In this document: piece by piece, positions 7,863-15,783 of the stretch
Position numbering within the stretch: position 1 is the stretch's first letter
Layout of the letters: every line of letters starts with the position of its first letter
Assembly (NCBI GenBank): GCA_964571375.1
Contig: CAZNBL010000009.1
Location: forward strand, 1-37,649
Reading direction: 5' to 3'
Source of the DNA: JAFTYR01 sp964571375
Lineage (GTDB): Bacteria > Pseudomonadota > Gammaproteobacteria > Burkholderiales > Burkholderiaceae_F
DNA: 37,649 nt
Made by a program: the position numbers and the translations under genes
The notes under the pieces: generated by a model
Told to the model about the DNA's origin: nothing
Database searches by the model: none
The model's input: the letters and a program-made list of their open reading frames with translations, nothing else

Positions 7863-8996
7863 TCAGCCTTTCTTAAAATCTACCAAAATGCGAAGCATGC
7901 GGCGCAGCGGTTCTGCCGCACCCCAAAGGAGCTGGTCGCCGACCGTAAAGGCGGCAACGTATTCCGGACCGAAATTCATCTTGTGGATGCGGCCGATCGG
8001 AACAGAGAGCGTACCCGTTACCTTGGCGGGAGAAAGTTCCTTCACACTTTCTTCCTTGTTGTTCGGGATCACCTTGACCCAATCGTTGGCACCTCTGAGA
8101 TGTGCTTCGATTTCTTCGCAGGAAATATCTTTCTTCAGTTTAATGGTGAGTGCCTGAGAGTGGCAGCGCATGGAACCGACGCGAACGCAAAGTCCGTCGA
8201 CCGGCATGCAGCCGGGTTCGCCGATGGCAGGCAACCCGAGGATTTTATTCGCTTCTGCGCCGCCCTTCCATTCTTCTCTGCTCTGGCCGTTGGCAACTTC
8301 CTTGTCGATCCAGGGAATGAGGCTGCCGGCGAGCGGAGCGCCGAACGCTGCGGTCGGGAAGTCGCCGCCGCGCATAGTTTCAGCAACCTTGCGGTCGATT
8401 TCAAGAATAGCGGAATGCGGATCCTTTAATTCCTCGGCAACGGAGCCGTGCAGTGCACCCATCTGAGAGAGAAGTTCGCGCATATTGGGGGCACCCGCGC
8501 CGCTTGCAGCCTGGTAAGTCATGGAAGAAATCCATTCCACCAGACCCGTACGGATCAGGCCGTCCAGGGCGATCAGCATCAGGCTGACCGTGCAGTTGCC
8601 GCCGATAAAGTTCTTGGTGCCGTTCTTCAAGGCGTCCTGAATGACGTGCATATTGACCGGATCGAGAACGATCACGGCATCGTCTTCCATACGCAGCGTG
8701 CTTGCGGCATCGATCCAGTAGCCGTCCCAGCCCTTTTCGCGCAGTGCGCCGAAATGAGCCTTGGTCCAGTCGCCGCCCTGGCAGGAAATAATGACGTCGC
8801 AGAGGGCAAGTTCGTCGAGGTTATGGGCGTCTTTTAAAACCGGATCGGAATTGGCAACTTCCGGGGCTTTGCCGCCGGCATTGCTCGTCGAGAAAAAGGT
8901 AGTGGATACGAATTCAAAATCGCCTTCCTTCTTCATTCGGTCCATAAGGACGGAACCAACCATTCCGCGCCAGCCGACCATACCTAACTTCAGCAT
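7863..8996 (-). CDS. asd: Aspartate-semialdehyde dehydrogenase
   Basis: Makes aspartate semialdehyde from aspartyl phosphate with NADPH, the branch point to lysine/diaminopimelate, threonine and methionine. The 377-residue protein starts MLKLGMVGWRGMVGSVL, a Rossmann nucleotide-binding loop, and has the active-site cysteine at residue 135 in GGNCTVSLM. The length and motifs match the proteobacterial (E. coli-like) class. The frame is open to 9065, but GGAGG lies six bases before the ATG at 8996, which fixes the start. It stands between leuB and truA, the usual place in betaproteobacteria. Confidence 0.97.
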   Translation of the reverse strand: MLKLGMVGWRGMVGSVLMDRMKKEGDFEFVSTTFFSTSNAGGKAPEVANSDPVLKDAHNLDELALCDVIISCQGGDWTKAHFGALREKGWDGYWIDAASTLRMEDDAVIVLDPVNMHVIQDALKNGTKNFIGGNCTVSLMLIALDGLIRTGLVEWISSMTYQAASGAGAPNMRELLSQMGALHGSVAEELKDPHSAILEIDRKVAETMRGGDFPTAAFGAPLAGSLIPWIDKEVANGQSREEWKGGAEANKILGLPAIGEPGCMPVDGLCVRVGSMRCHSQALTIKLKKDISCEEIEAHLRGANDWVKVIPNNKEESVKELSPAKVTGTLSVPIGRIHKMNFGPEYVAAFTVGDQLLWGAAEPLRRMLRILVDFKKG

Positions 8997-9044
8997 GTTG
9001 TCCTCCATTCGGGGTGCTTGTTTTGTAAATGTATTGTTTTCGGG

Positions 9045-9066
9045 GATGCCGATATCCTTCGGCATC
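9045..9066 (-). repeat. Hairpin 1 in the leuB-asd spacer
   Basis: A perfect 8-bp inverted repeat (GATGCCGA and TCGGCATC, 6-nt loop) lies about 50 bases upstream of the asd start. It has no T-tract on either side, so it is more likely an mRNA structure than a terminator. Confidence 0.5.
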
Positions 9067-9113
9067 GATTCGATATCGAGCCGATTATTCTTTATTTCTT
9101 CGGCTTCTGTAAA

Positions 9114-9131
9114 GGCTGTTTTACAACAGCC
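9114..9131 (-). terminator. Hairpin 2 in the leuB-asd spacer
   Basis: A perfect 7-bp stem (GGCTGTT and AACAGCC, 4-nt loop) is followed on the minus strand by TTTAC. The short T-run allows at most weak termination after leuB. Confidence 0.4.
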
Positions 9132-9144
9132 CTTAGAGAAACCT

Positions 9145-9176
9145 CTGCGGCAGGGTAATAAAATCCGATGCCGCAG
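9145..9176 (-). repeat. Hairpin 3 in the leuB-asd spacer
   Basis: A perfect 8-bp inverted repeat (CTGCGGCA and TGCCGCAG, 16-nt loop) lies just after the leuB stop codon. No clean T-tract follows, so it may stabilise the leuCDB message or mark a processing point. Confidence 0.45.
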
Positions 9177-9198
9177 ATTGTTTTCTTCAGTTTTCCGG

Positions 9199-10275
9199 TT
9201 ACTTCAGAGCGGCAACCACTGCGTCGCCCATTTCCGAGCAGCTGACCTTTCTGCAGCCTTCGCTCCAGATGTCGCCGGTGCGGTAACCCTGCTGAAGCAC
9301 AAGCTTAACAGCATCTTCGATGGCACGGGCTTCGGCTTCCATGTCGAGCGAGTAGCGGAGCATCATCGCGGCAGAAAGAATCTGAGCGAGCGGGTTGGCA
9401 ATGTTCATACCGGCAATATCCGGAGCAGAACCGTGGCTCGGTTCATACAGACCCTGCTTCTTGTCGTTCAATGCGGCAGAAGCGAGCATACCGATGGAGC
9501 CGGTGAGCATGGCGGCTTCGTCCGAGAGGATGTCGCCGAAGAGGTTGCCGGTCACGATCACGTCGAGCTTCTTCGGAGCGCGGACCAGCTGCATGGCGGC
9601 GTTGTCGACATACATATGTTCCAGAGTCACTTCCGGATATTCCTTGGAGACGCGGATCATGGTGTCTCTCCAGACCTGGCTGGTTTCAAGGACGTTGGCC
9701 TTGTCGACGCTGGTGAGATGCTTGGAGCGGCCCATCGCGGCCTTGAAGGCGACGTGAGCGATACGTTCGACTTCGGGCACGGTGTAGCGCATGGTGTCAA
9801 AGCCTTCTTCGGCACCCGGGAAGTGACCGTCCGGGCTTACGCGGCGGCCGCGGGGCTGACCGAAGTAGACGTCGCCGGTCAGTTCGCGAACGAGCAGCAG
9901 ATCGAGACCAGCAACGAGTTCGGGCTTCAGGGAAGAAGCAGCTGTCAGTTCCGGATAGCAGATGGCCGGGCGCAGGTTCACGAAGAGGCCGAGAGCCTTT
10001 CTTAAGCCGAGAATCGCCTGTTCGGGACGCAGATGGCGTTCGAGATTGTCGTACTTATAGTCGCCGACAGCACCGAAGAGCACAGCATCGCTTTCTTTGG
10101 CGAGCTGCAGAGTGGATTCCGGCAGCGGATGACCGTGAGCGGCGTAAGCCACGCCGCCGACGAGAGCTTCTTCATAGTCGAGCGGAAGGTCCATCGCACG
10201 CAGAACTTTGATGGCCTGAGCCATGATTTCACTGCCGATGCCGTCGCCGGCCAGAACTGCAATCTTTTTACTCAT
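9199..10275 (-). CDS. leuB: 3-isopropylmalate dehydrogenase
   Basis: Oxidises and decarboxylates 3-isopropylmalate to 2-oxoisocaproate with NAD+, the third step of leucine synthesis. The 358-residue protein starts MSKKIAVLAGDGIGSE, the conserved N-terminal strand and loop. It has the RELTGDVYFG motif, the metal-binding aspartates around FGDILSDEAAM, and EPSHGSAPDIAG. The frame is open to 10362, but AGGA before the ATG at 10275 and family similarity beginning there set the start. It follows leuD after 37 bp. Confidence 0.97.
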   Translation of the reverse strand: MSKKIAVLAGDGIGSEIMAQAIKVLRAMDLPLDYEEALVGGVAYAAHGHPLPESTLQLAKESDAVLFGAVGDYKYDNLERHLRPEQAILGLRKALGLFVNLRPAICYPELTAASSLKPELVAGLDLLLVRELTGDVYFGQPRGRRVSPDGHFPGAEEGFDTMRYTVPEVERIAHVAFKAAMGRSKHLTSVDKANVLETSQVWRDTMIRVSKEYPEVTLEHMYVDNAAMQLVRAPKKLDVIVTGNLFGDILSDEAAMLTGSIGMLASAALNDKKQGLYEPSHGSAPDIAGMNIANPLAQILSAAMMLRYSLDMEAEARAIEDAVKLVLQQGYRTGDIWSEGCRKVSCSEMGDAVVAALK

Positions 10276-10312
10276 GATGATTCCTACTTCTTGATTTTCG
10301 TTTTTGTTTTCA

Positions 10313-10957
10313 TTAAATGGTTTTGGCAAGCCACGGCTTTTCTGCCAGGCGCTTTTCCTCAAACGCCTTGATTTCGTCGCGGTGCTGCAGCGTGATACCG
10401 ATATCGTCGAGACCGTTCAGGAGGCAGTAGCGGCGGAATTCCGGCACGTCGAAAGCGTGCTCGGTTCCGTCGGGTTCGACAACGACCTGACGTTCGAGAT
10501 CGACGGTCAGCTCACAGCCTTCGTTGGCTTCGACAAGCGCGAAGAGATGTTCGACCGTTTCTTCGGAAAGCGGAATCGGCAGCAGACCGTTCTTGAAGCT
10601 GTTGTTGTAGAAAATATCGGCAAAGCTCGGAGCGATCACGGCGCGGAAACCGTACTGAGTGAGCGCCCAGGCGGCGTGTTCGCGCGAAGAACCGCAACCG
10701 AAGTTCTTACGGGCCATGAGGATCGTCGCACCCTGATAGCGCGGCTTGTTGAGCACGAAATCCGGGTTCGGCTTGCGGGAAGCCGGATCCATACCGGGCT
10801 CGCCCTTGTCGAGATAGCGCCACTCGTCAAAGAGGTTGGGACCGTAACCGGTGCGGTAAATCGACTTTAAAAACTGCTTCGGAATAATGGCGTCGGTATC
10901 CACGTTGGAGCGGTCGAGCGGACAAACCACGCCTTTGAGAACTGTAAATTTTTCCAT
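10313..10957 (-). CDS. leuD: 3-isopropylmalate dehydratase small subunit
   Basis: The swivelling-domain subunit of isopropylmalate isomerase, which works with the iron-sulfur subunit LeuC. The 214-residue protein matches the usual length for the proteobacterial small subunit. It carries LDRSNVDTDAIIPKQFLK near the N-terminus and FGCGSSREHAAWAL in the middle. AGGGG precedes the ATG at 10957. It starts 11 bases after leuC ends, so the two are almost certainly co-transcribed and translated in balance. Confidence 0.97.
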   Translation of the reverse strand: MEKFTVLKGVVCPLDRSNVDTDAIIPKQFLKSIYRTGYGPNLFDEWRYLDKGEPGMDPASRKPNPDFVLNKPRYQGATILMARKNFGCGSSREHAAWALTQYGFRAVIAPSFADIFYNNSFKNGLLPIPLSEETVEHLFALVEANEGCELTVDLERQVVVEPDGTEHAFDVPEFRRYCLLNGLDDIGITLQHRDEIKAFEEKRLAEKPWLAKTI

Positions 10958-10968
10958 TCTTACACCCC

Positions 10969-12405
10969 TTAGAAGAACTTGCGCACATCAACGAAATGAC
11001 CTTCGACGGCAGCGGCTGCGGCCATTGCCGGAGAGCAAAGATGCGTGCGGCTCTTATTGCCCTGACGGCCCTCGAAGTTACGGTTGCTGGTCGAAGCACA
11101 GCGGTCGCCGGGGTTCAAGCGGTCGGCGTTCATCGCAAGACACATCGAGCAGCCGGGCTCACGCCACTCAAAGCCTGCTTCGATAAAGATCTTGTCGAGG
11201 CCTTCGGCTTCTGCCTGAGCCTTGACGAGACCGGAGCCCGGTACGACGAGAGCCTGTTCGACATTCGGAGCAACCTTCTTGCCGATAGCCTTTACGACAT
11301 GTGCGGCGCTTCTTAAGTCTTCGATACGGCTGTTGGTGCAGGAACCGATGAAGATCTTGTTGGGACGGATTTCTGTCATCGGGGTAGAGGGTGTAAGACC
11401 CGTGTAGACGTAAGCTCTTTCCCAGCCTTCGCGCTTGACGCTGTCAGGCTGATTCTCGGGGTTCGGAGTCACGTCGGAAATCGCTGCGACCATTTCGGGA
11501 GAGGTGCCCCAGGTCACCATCGGTTCGATTAAGGCGCCGTCGAGCGTGACTTCGGTATCGAATACTGCGCCTTCGTCGCTCTTTAAGCTTCTCCAGTAGG
11601 CTTCGGCAGCTTCCAGTTCGGCACCGGTCGGAGCGAGCGGGCGGCCCTTCATGTATTCGACGGTCTTGTCGTCGCAGGCAACGAGGCCGCAGCGGGCACC
11701 GGCTTCGATCGCCATGTTGCAGAGCGTCATACGGCCTTCCATGGAGAGTTCGCTGATCGCAGAACCCGTAAATTCGATGGCGTGGCCCGTACCGCCTGCG
11801 GTACCGATTTTGCCGATCACGGCAAGTGCGACATCCTTGGCGGAGACTCCCTTCTGCAGGCTGCCGGTCACGGTAACGCGCATATTCTTCATCTTCTTGG
11901 TGAGCAGTGTCTGGGTAGCCATCACGTGCTCGACTTCGCTGGTACCGATACCGAAAGCGATGGCGGCGCAGGCACCGTGCGTGCTGGTGTGGGAGTCACC
12001 GCAGACAACGGTCATACCCGGATGAATCGCGCCCTCTTCCGGACCCATGACATGAATGACGCCCTGGCCCTTGCTCAGGAACGGGAAATAAGCGGCGCAG
12101 CCGAAACTCTTGATGTTGCTGTCAAGCGTGGTGACCTGAAGCTTGGAAATCGGATCTTCAATACCTTCGAGACCCTTTTCCCAACCGGTGGTCGGAGTAT
12201 TGTGGTCGGCGGTAGCGACAATCGAGCTCTTGCGCCAAAGCGGGCGCTGCTGCATTCTCAAGCCTTCGAACGCCTGAGCACTGGTGACTTCATGCACCAA
12301 GTGGCGGTCGATGTACAGTGTGGCGGTTCCGTCCTCTTCGGTACGCACCACGTGTTCGTCAAAAATCTTGTCGTACAGCGTTTTCGGTGTTTTTGTTATT
12401 GTCAT
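10969..12405 (-). CDS. leuC: 3-isopropylmalate dehydratase large subunit
   Basis: The aconitase-family subunit that isomerises 2- to 3-isopropylmalate using a [4Fe-4S] cluster. The 478-residue protein has the cluster cysteine in FIGSCTNSRIEDLR and the CSMCLAMNAD pair near the C-terminus. Substrate and acid-base motifs such as GDSHTSTHGA are in place. The ATG at 12405 is preceded by a purine-rich AAGAAGAAAAA rather than a strong Shine-Dalgarno core. It is the first gene of the leuC-leuD-leuB-asd-truA unit. Confidence 0.97.
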   Translation of the reverse strand: MTITKTPKTLYDKIFDEHVVRTEEDGTATLYIDRHLVHEVTSAQAFEGLRMQQRPLWRKSSIVATADHNTPTTGWEKGLEGIEDPISKLQVTTLDSNIKSFGCAAYFPFLSKGQGVIHVMGPEEGAIHPGMTVVCGDSHTSTHGACAAIAFGIGTSEVEHVMATQTLLTKKMKNMRVTVTGSLQKGVSAKDVALAVIGKIGTAGGTGHAIEFTGSAISELSMEGRMTLCNMAIEAGARCGLVACDDKTVEYMKGRPLAPTGAELEAAEAYWRSLKSDEGAVFDTEVTLDGALIEPMVTWGTSPEMVAAISDVTPNPENQPDSVKREGWERAYVYTGLTPSTPMTEIRPNKIFIGSCTNSRIEDLRSAAHVVKAIGKKVAPNVEQALVVPGSGLVKAQAEAEGLDKIFIEAGFEWREPGCSMCLAMNADRLNPGDRCASTSNRNFEGRQGNKSRTHLCSPAMAAAAAVEGHFVDVRKFF

Positions 12406-12492
12406 TTTTTCTTCTTTCTTGAGAAGTTCTTGATTGAGTTAACGGCACCGGTTCCTGTTTTTTTATTCCGGCACTTCGGGCGATTTCTGTCG

Positions 12493-12508
12493 GTTACGAA
12501 TTCGTAAC
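12493..12508. promoter_or_regulatory. 16-bp perfect palindrome upstream of leuC (candidate operator)
   Basis: GTTACGAATTCGTAAC is a perfect palindrome centred about 95 bases upstream of the leuC start. Palindromes of this size in a promoter region often bind dimeric regulators. The regulator is not identified here, and no clear -35/-10 pair was fixed next to it. Confidence 0.4.
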
Positions 12509-12557
12509 TAAGAGTATCTTTATTGAGTATGCCACGCCGCCACCCCGTTAATCGGAT

Positions 12558-12589
12558 TGCGGAGAACTTTTTATTTTGAGTTCTCCGCA
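12558..12589. terminator. 11-bp stem between aroC and leuC
   Basis: Arms TGCGGAGAACT (12558-12568) and AGTTCTCCGCA (12579-12589) pair perfectly around a 10-nt loop. The T-rich tail (CTTATTTTTT) lies on the plus-strand side, while on the minus strand the stem is followed by ATCCGATT. It lies downstream of aroC, but its polarity better suits a plus-strand transcript that has no known gene. It could end aroC transcription weakly or block antisense reading. Confidence 0.55.
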
Positions 12590-12640
12590 CTTATTTTTTG
12601 AAGGGAAATCCGGGGCTGTTTCGGCGCTCTGCGCTCGTAT

Positions 12641-13711
12641 TTATCTGCCGCACTGCGCACGGTGACGCATGGCGTGGTCGGCTAAAACAAGCGCGAGCAG
12701 CGCTTCGAGTACAGGAACTGCACGGATGCCGACGCAAGGGTCGTGGCGGCCCTTGGTGGAAACAACGGTGTTTTCGCCGGCGGTATTCATCGTCTGTTGC
12801 GGCTTCAGAATCGAAGGAGTCGGTTTGATCGCCACACGCACTTCGATCGGCTGACCGCTCGAAATGCCGCCCAAAATACCGCCGCTGTGATTCGTAAGGA
12901 ATTTGGTGTCCGCTGCGGCGTCCATAAGGTCGGAGTTTTCGCTGCCTCTCATGCGGACGACGTCGAAACCGGCACCGATCTCCACGCCCTTGACGGCATT
13001 GAGTCCCATAAAGGCATAGGCGATATCGGCATCCAATCGGTCGTAGAGCGGCTCGCCGAATCCGACCGGCACACCGTCGGCTCTGACATAAACCTCGGCA
13101 CCTACCGAGTCGCCGTCTTTACGGATGCCGTCGAGGAACGTTTCGAGCTCGGGAACTGCTTCGGGATCAGCGGAAAAGAAGGGATTTCGGTCAACAAAAT
13201 TCCAATCTTTGATACCGGCAGCGATTCCGCCGATATTGGTAAGACATGCTTTGATTTCGATACCGAATTCTTCTTTGAGCCACTTTCTGGCTACGGCACC
13301 GGCGGCAACCGTCGGAGCCGTGAGTCTTGCGGAACTTCTTCCGCCGCCTCTCGGGTCGCGGATACCGTACTTATTGAAGTAACTCCAGTCGGCGTGCGCC
13401 GGGCGGAACACTTCGGCAATGGCCGAATAATCTTTGCTCTTTTGGTCTTCGTTTCGGATCAGAAGACCGATCGGAGTACCGGTGGTTTTACCCTCGTAGA
13501 CACCGGAGAGAATCTCAACCGTGTCGCTCTCGCGTCTTTGCGTTACGTAGCGGGAAGTGCCGGGCTTGCGGCGGTCGAGTTCCTTCTGAATATCTTCGCA
13601 ACTCAGCTCCATTCCCGGAGGACAGCCGTCGATCACGCAGCCGATCGCCGGACCGTGAGATTCTCCGAAGTTCGTGACAGTAAATAATTTTCCAAGGGTT
13701 GAACCGGACAT
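12641..13711 (-). CDS. aroC: Chorismate synthase
   Basis: Makes chorismate from EPSP in the last step of the shikimate pathway, using reduced FMN. The 356-residue protein starts MSGSTLGKLFTVTNFGESHG, carrying the conserved FGESHG motif. It also has RPAHADWSYFNKYG, GGGRSSARLTA and a C-terminal region containing RHDPCVGIRA. AGAGG lies seven bases before the ATG at 13711. A TATGAT box at 13738-13743 is a plausible -10 for it. It appears to be a single-gene unit between guaA and leuC. Confidence 0.97.
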   Translation of the reverse strand: MSGSTLGKLFTVTNFGESHGPAIGCVIDGCPPGMELSCEDIQKELDRRKPGTSRYVTQRRESDTVEILSGVYEGKTTGTPIGLLIRNEDQKSKDYSAIAEVFRPAHADWSYFNKYGIRDPRGGGRSSARLTAPTVAAGAVARKWLKEEFGIEIKACLTNIGGIAAGIKDWNFVDRNPFFSADPEAVPELETFLDGIRKDGDSVGAEVYVRADGVPVGFGEPLYDRLDADIAYAFMGLNAVKGVEIGAGFDVVRMRGSENSDLMDAAADTKFLTNHSGGILGGISSGQPIEVRVAIKPTPSILKPQQTMNTAGENTVVSTKGRHDPCVGIRAVPVLEALLALVLADHAMRHRAQCGR

Positions 13712-14036
13712 AGTGTGCCTCTTTGATCTTTTCTTTAATCATAGCGGGGCACCCGCGCTTTTACCGTCCGTGAAGTACGTTCTTTCAGGCAATGAGGGAA
13801 AAGGCTGCAAAATCCCGAAAATCGGGGATAGGATTTCGCGAAAGGATCGGACTGAAGGCAGTCTCACAACAAAATCTGTCGTCGCAGGAGGGTCATTCCA
13901 CCCCGCTTTCACAAGCAAAACAGCCGGCACACGAAAATAAGCCGACGTACGCCTTTTTCGGTTATTTCAGGCTATCTGCGCCCGGCAATTCGTCTCTTTC
14001 ACCCTAAAAAAGTCTGTCTGCGGCAGGTACAGATGC
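13712..14036 (-). promoter_or_regulatory. Gene-free region upstream of aroC with possible -10 box
   Basis: No supported gene lies between aroC and the guaA terminator. TATGAT on the minus strand at 13738-13743, about 27 bases before the aroC ATG, is a five-of-six match to the -10 consensus. No good -35 is seen at normal spacing. A 63-codon minus-strand ORF at 13739-13930 has neither a ribosome-binding site nor recognisable features and is not called. Confidence 0.35.
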
Positions 14037-14065
14037 AAAAAAAGGGAGCATCTTTCGATACTCCC
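14037..14065 (-). terminator. Rho-independent terminator of guaA
   Basis: On the minus strand GGGAG-t-ATC, loop GAAA, GAT-g-CTCCC forms a stem with one mismatch and is followed by seven T residues at 14043-14037. It lies about 50 bases after the guaA stop. A further 7-bp hairpin (14096-14114) touches the stop codon itself. Confidence 0.88.
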
Positions 14066-14114
14066 TCTTCGGTTCAAACCCTCACTTACCTGGGTTCGGA
14101 TTTACTCAATCCGA

Positions 14115-15680
14115 TTATTCCCATTCGATAGTGGCAGGCGGCTTGCCGCTGACGTCGTAGCAGACGCGGTTGATACCCTTGACTTCGTTGATGATGCGGT
14201 TGGAAACACGGCCGAGCAGTTCGTACGGCAGGTGTGCCCAGTGAGCAGTCATGAAGTCGGATGTCTGAACGGCACGCAGGCTGACAACCCAGTCGTAAGT
14301 TCTGCCGTCGCCCATCACGCCGACGCTCTTAACCGGCAGGAATACGACGAATGCCTGGCTGACCTTGTCGTACCAGCCTTCGCGGCGCAGTTCTTCGATG
14401 AAGATTGCGTCAGCCTGACGGAGCAGGTCAGCGTATTCGCGCTTGACGGCGCCGAGGATACGAACGCCGAGGCCCGGACCCGGGAACGGGTGACGGTAAA
14501 CCATTTCAGCCGGCAGACCGAGTTCGATACCGAGTTCGCGGACTTCGTCCTTGAAGAGTTCGCGAAGCGGTTCGAGCAGCTGCAGGTGCAGTGTATCGGG
14601 CAGACCGCCGACGTTGTGGTGAGACTTGATGGTTGTAGCCTTCTTAGTCTTGGCACCGTTCGATTCGATAACGTCCGGGTAAATAGTGCCCTGAGCAAGC
14701 CACTTGGCGCTCGGGAGCTTGGCGGCTTCTTCCTGGAAGACATCCACGAAGAGCTTGCCGATGATCTTACGCTTGGCTTCCGGATCGGTAACGCCGTCGA
14801 GTTCGCTCATGAAGCGGTCGCTGGCATCGACAACGATGAGCTTGAGGCCCATGTTCTTCTGGAAGGTTTCGGCAACCTGTTCTCTTTCGTTGAGTCGCAG
14901 CAGACCGTTGTCAACGAATACGCAGGTGAGCTGATCGCCGATAGCGCGGTGGATAAGAGCTGCGGTAACGGAGGAGTCGACGCCGCCGGAGAGACCGAGG
15001 ATGACTTCGTCGCTGCCGACAGTTTCACGGATCTTGGCAACAGCTTCGTTCACGTAGTTGCCCATGATCCAGTCAGCGTTGGCTTCACAGATGTTGAGCA
15101 CGAAGCGGCGCAGGATTTCTGTACCGAGAACGGTGTGGGTGACTTCCGGGTGGAACTGAACGGCGTAGAAACGCTTTTCTTCGTTGGCCATACCGGCGAT
15201 CGGGCAGCTCGGTGTGGAGCACATGAGCTTGAAGCCTTCCGGCATTTCGACAACCTTGTCACCGTGGCTCATCCAGACCTTGAGCATGCTTTCGCCGTCT
15301 TCGTTCTTGAAGTCTTCGATGCCTTCGAGCAGCTTGGTGTTGTTGTGGGTGCGGACTTCGGCGTAACCGAATTCACGCTGTGTACCCTTGCCTACCTGGC
15401 CGCCGAGCTGCTGAGCCATAGTCTGCATGCCGTAGCAGATACCGAGAACAGGAACTCCAAGCTCAAAGACCGCAGCAGGAGCCTTGTCAGTAGCTTCTTC
15501 GTAGGCGCTCATGTGAGAGCCGGACAGGATAATGCCCTTCGGATTGAACTGACGAATGAATTCGTCGCTCACTTCGCAGGAGTGAACTTCGCAGTACACG
15601 TGTGCTTCGCGGACGCGGCGGGCAATCAATTGGGTGACCTGACTGCCAAAGTCAAGAATAAGAATGCGATCGTGATTCAT
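14115..15680 (-). CDS. guaA: GMP synthase (glutamine-hydrolysing)
   Basis: Aminates XMP to GMP using glutamine and ATP. The 521-residue protein has an N-terminal class I glutaminase domain with the nucleophile Cys82 in GICYGMQ and the histidine/glutamate pair in QFHPEVTHT. The ATP pyrophosphatase domain follows with the PP-loop LSGGVDSS, and the C-terminal dimerisation domain ends PPATIEWE, the usual terminus. The ATG at 15680 has only a weak AAAAG upstream. It follows guaB by 103 bp in a guaBA arrangement. Confidence 0.97.
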   Translation of the reverse strand: MNHDRILILDFGSQVTQLIARRVREAHVYCEVHSCEVSDEFIRQFNPKGIILSGSHMSAYEEATDKAPAAVFELGVPVLGICYGMQTMAQQLGGQVGKGTQREFGYAEVRTHNNTKLLEGIEDFKNEDGESMLKVWMSHGDKVVEMPEGFKLMCSTPSCPIAGMANEEKRFYAVQFHPEVTHTVLGTEILRRFVLNICEANADWIMGNYVNEAVAKIRETVGSDEVILGLSGGVDSSVTAALIHRAIGDQLTCVFVDNGLLRLNEREQVAETFQKNMGLKLIVVDASDRFMSELDGVTDPEAKRKIIGKLFVDVFQEEAAKLPSAKWLAQGTIYPDVIESNGAKTKKATTIKSHHNVGGLPDTLHLQLLEPLRELFKDEVRELGIELGLPAEMVYRHPFPGPGLGVRILGAVKREYADLLRQADAIFIEELRREGWYDKVSQAFVVFLPVKSVGVMGDGRTYDWVVSLRAVQTSDFMTAHWAHLPYELLGRVSNRIINEVKGINRVCYDVSGKPPATIEWE

Positions 15681-15719
15681 CTTTTAATGAATAAAGTTGA
15701 TTGGAGTTTTCGGCCTGCA

Positions 15720-15759
15720 AAAACAAATCAGGGACCGATCATCTACTGATGCGGTCCCT
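15720..15759 (-). terminator. Hairpin between guaB and guaA (terminator or attenuator)
   Basis: On the minus strand AGGGACCGCATCA pairs with TGATCGGTCCCT apart from one bulged base, with a 5-nt loop, followed by the T-rich GATTTGTTTTTG. It lies about 25 bases after guaB, only about 40 bases before the guaA start. guaA must therefore be read by partial read-through or from a promoter overlapping this structure. Confidence 0.65.
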
Positions 15760-15783
15760 AATGATACCAAAGTCAGGTCTTAA

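Noticed and set aside
12402..12590. A 62-codon ORF upstream of leuC considered as a leucine leader peptide
   Set aside because: It has no run of leucine codons, ends in a lysine-rich stretch overlapping the leuC start, and no attenuator follows it.
13739..13930. A 63-codon minus-strand ORF upstream of aroC
   Set aside because: It has no ribosome-binding site and no recognisable motif, and it runs through the likely aroC promoter. It is probably chance.
14066..14100. GGTTCAAACC resembling a tRNA T-arm
   Set aside because: No acceptor, D or anticodon stem could be built around it. It is part of the guaA 3' hairpin region.
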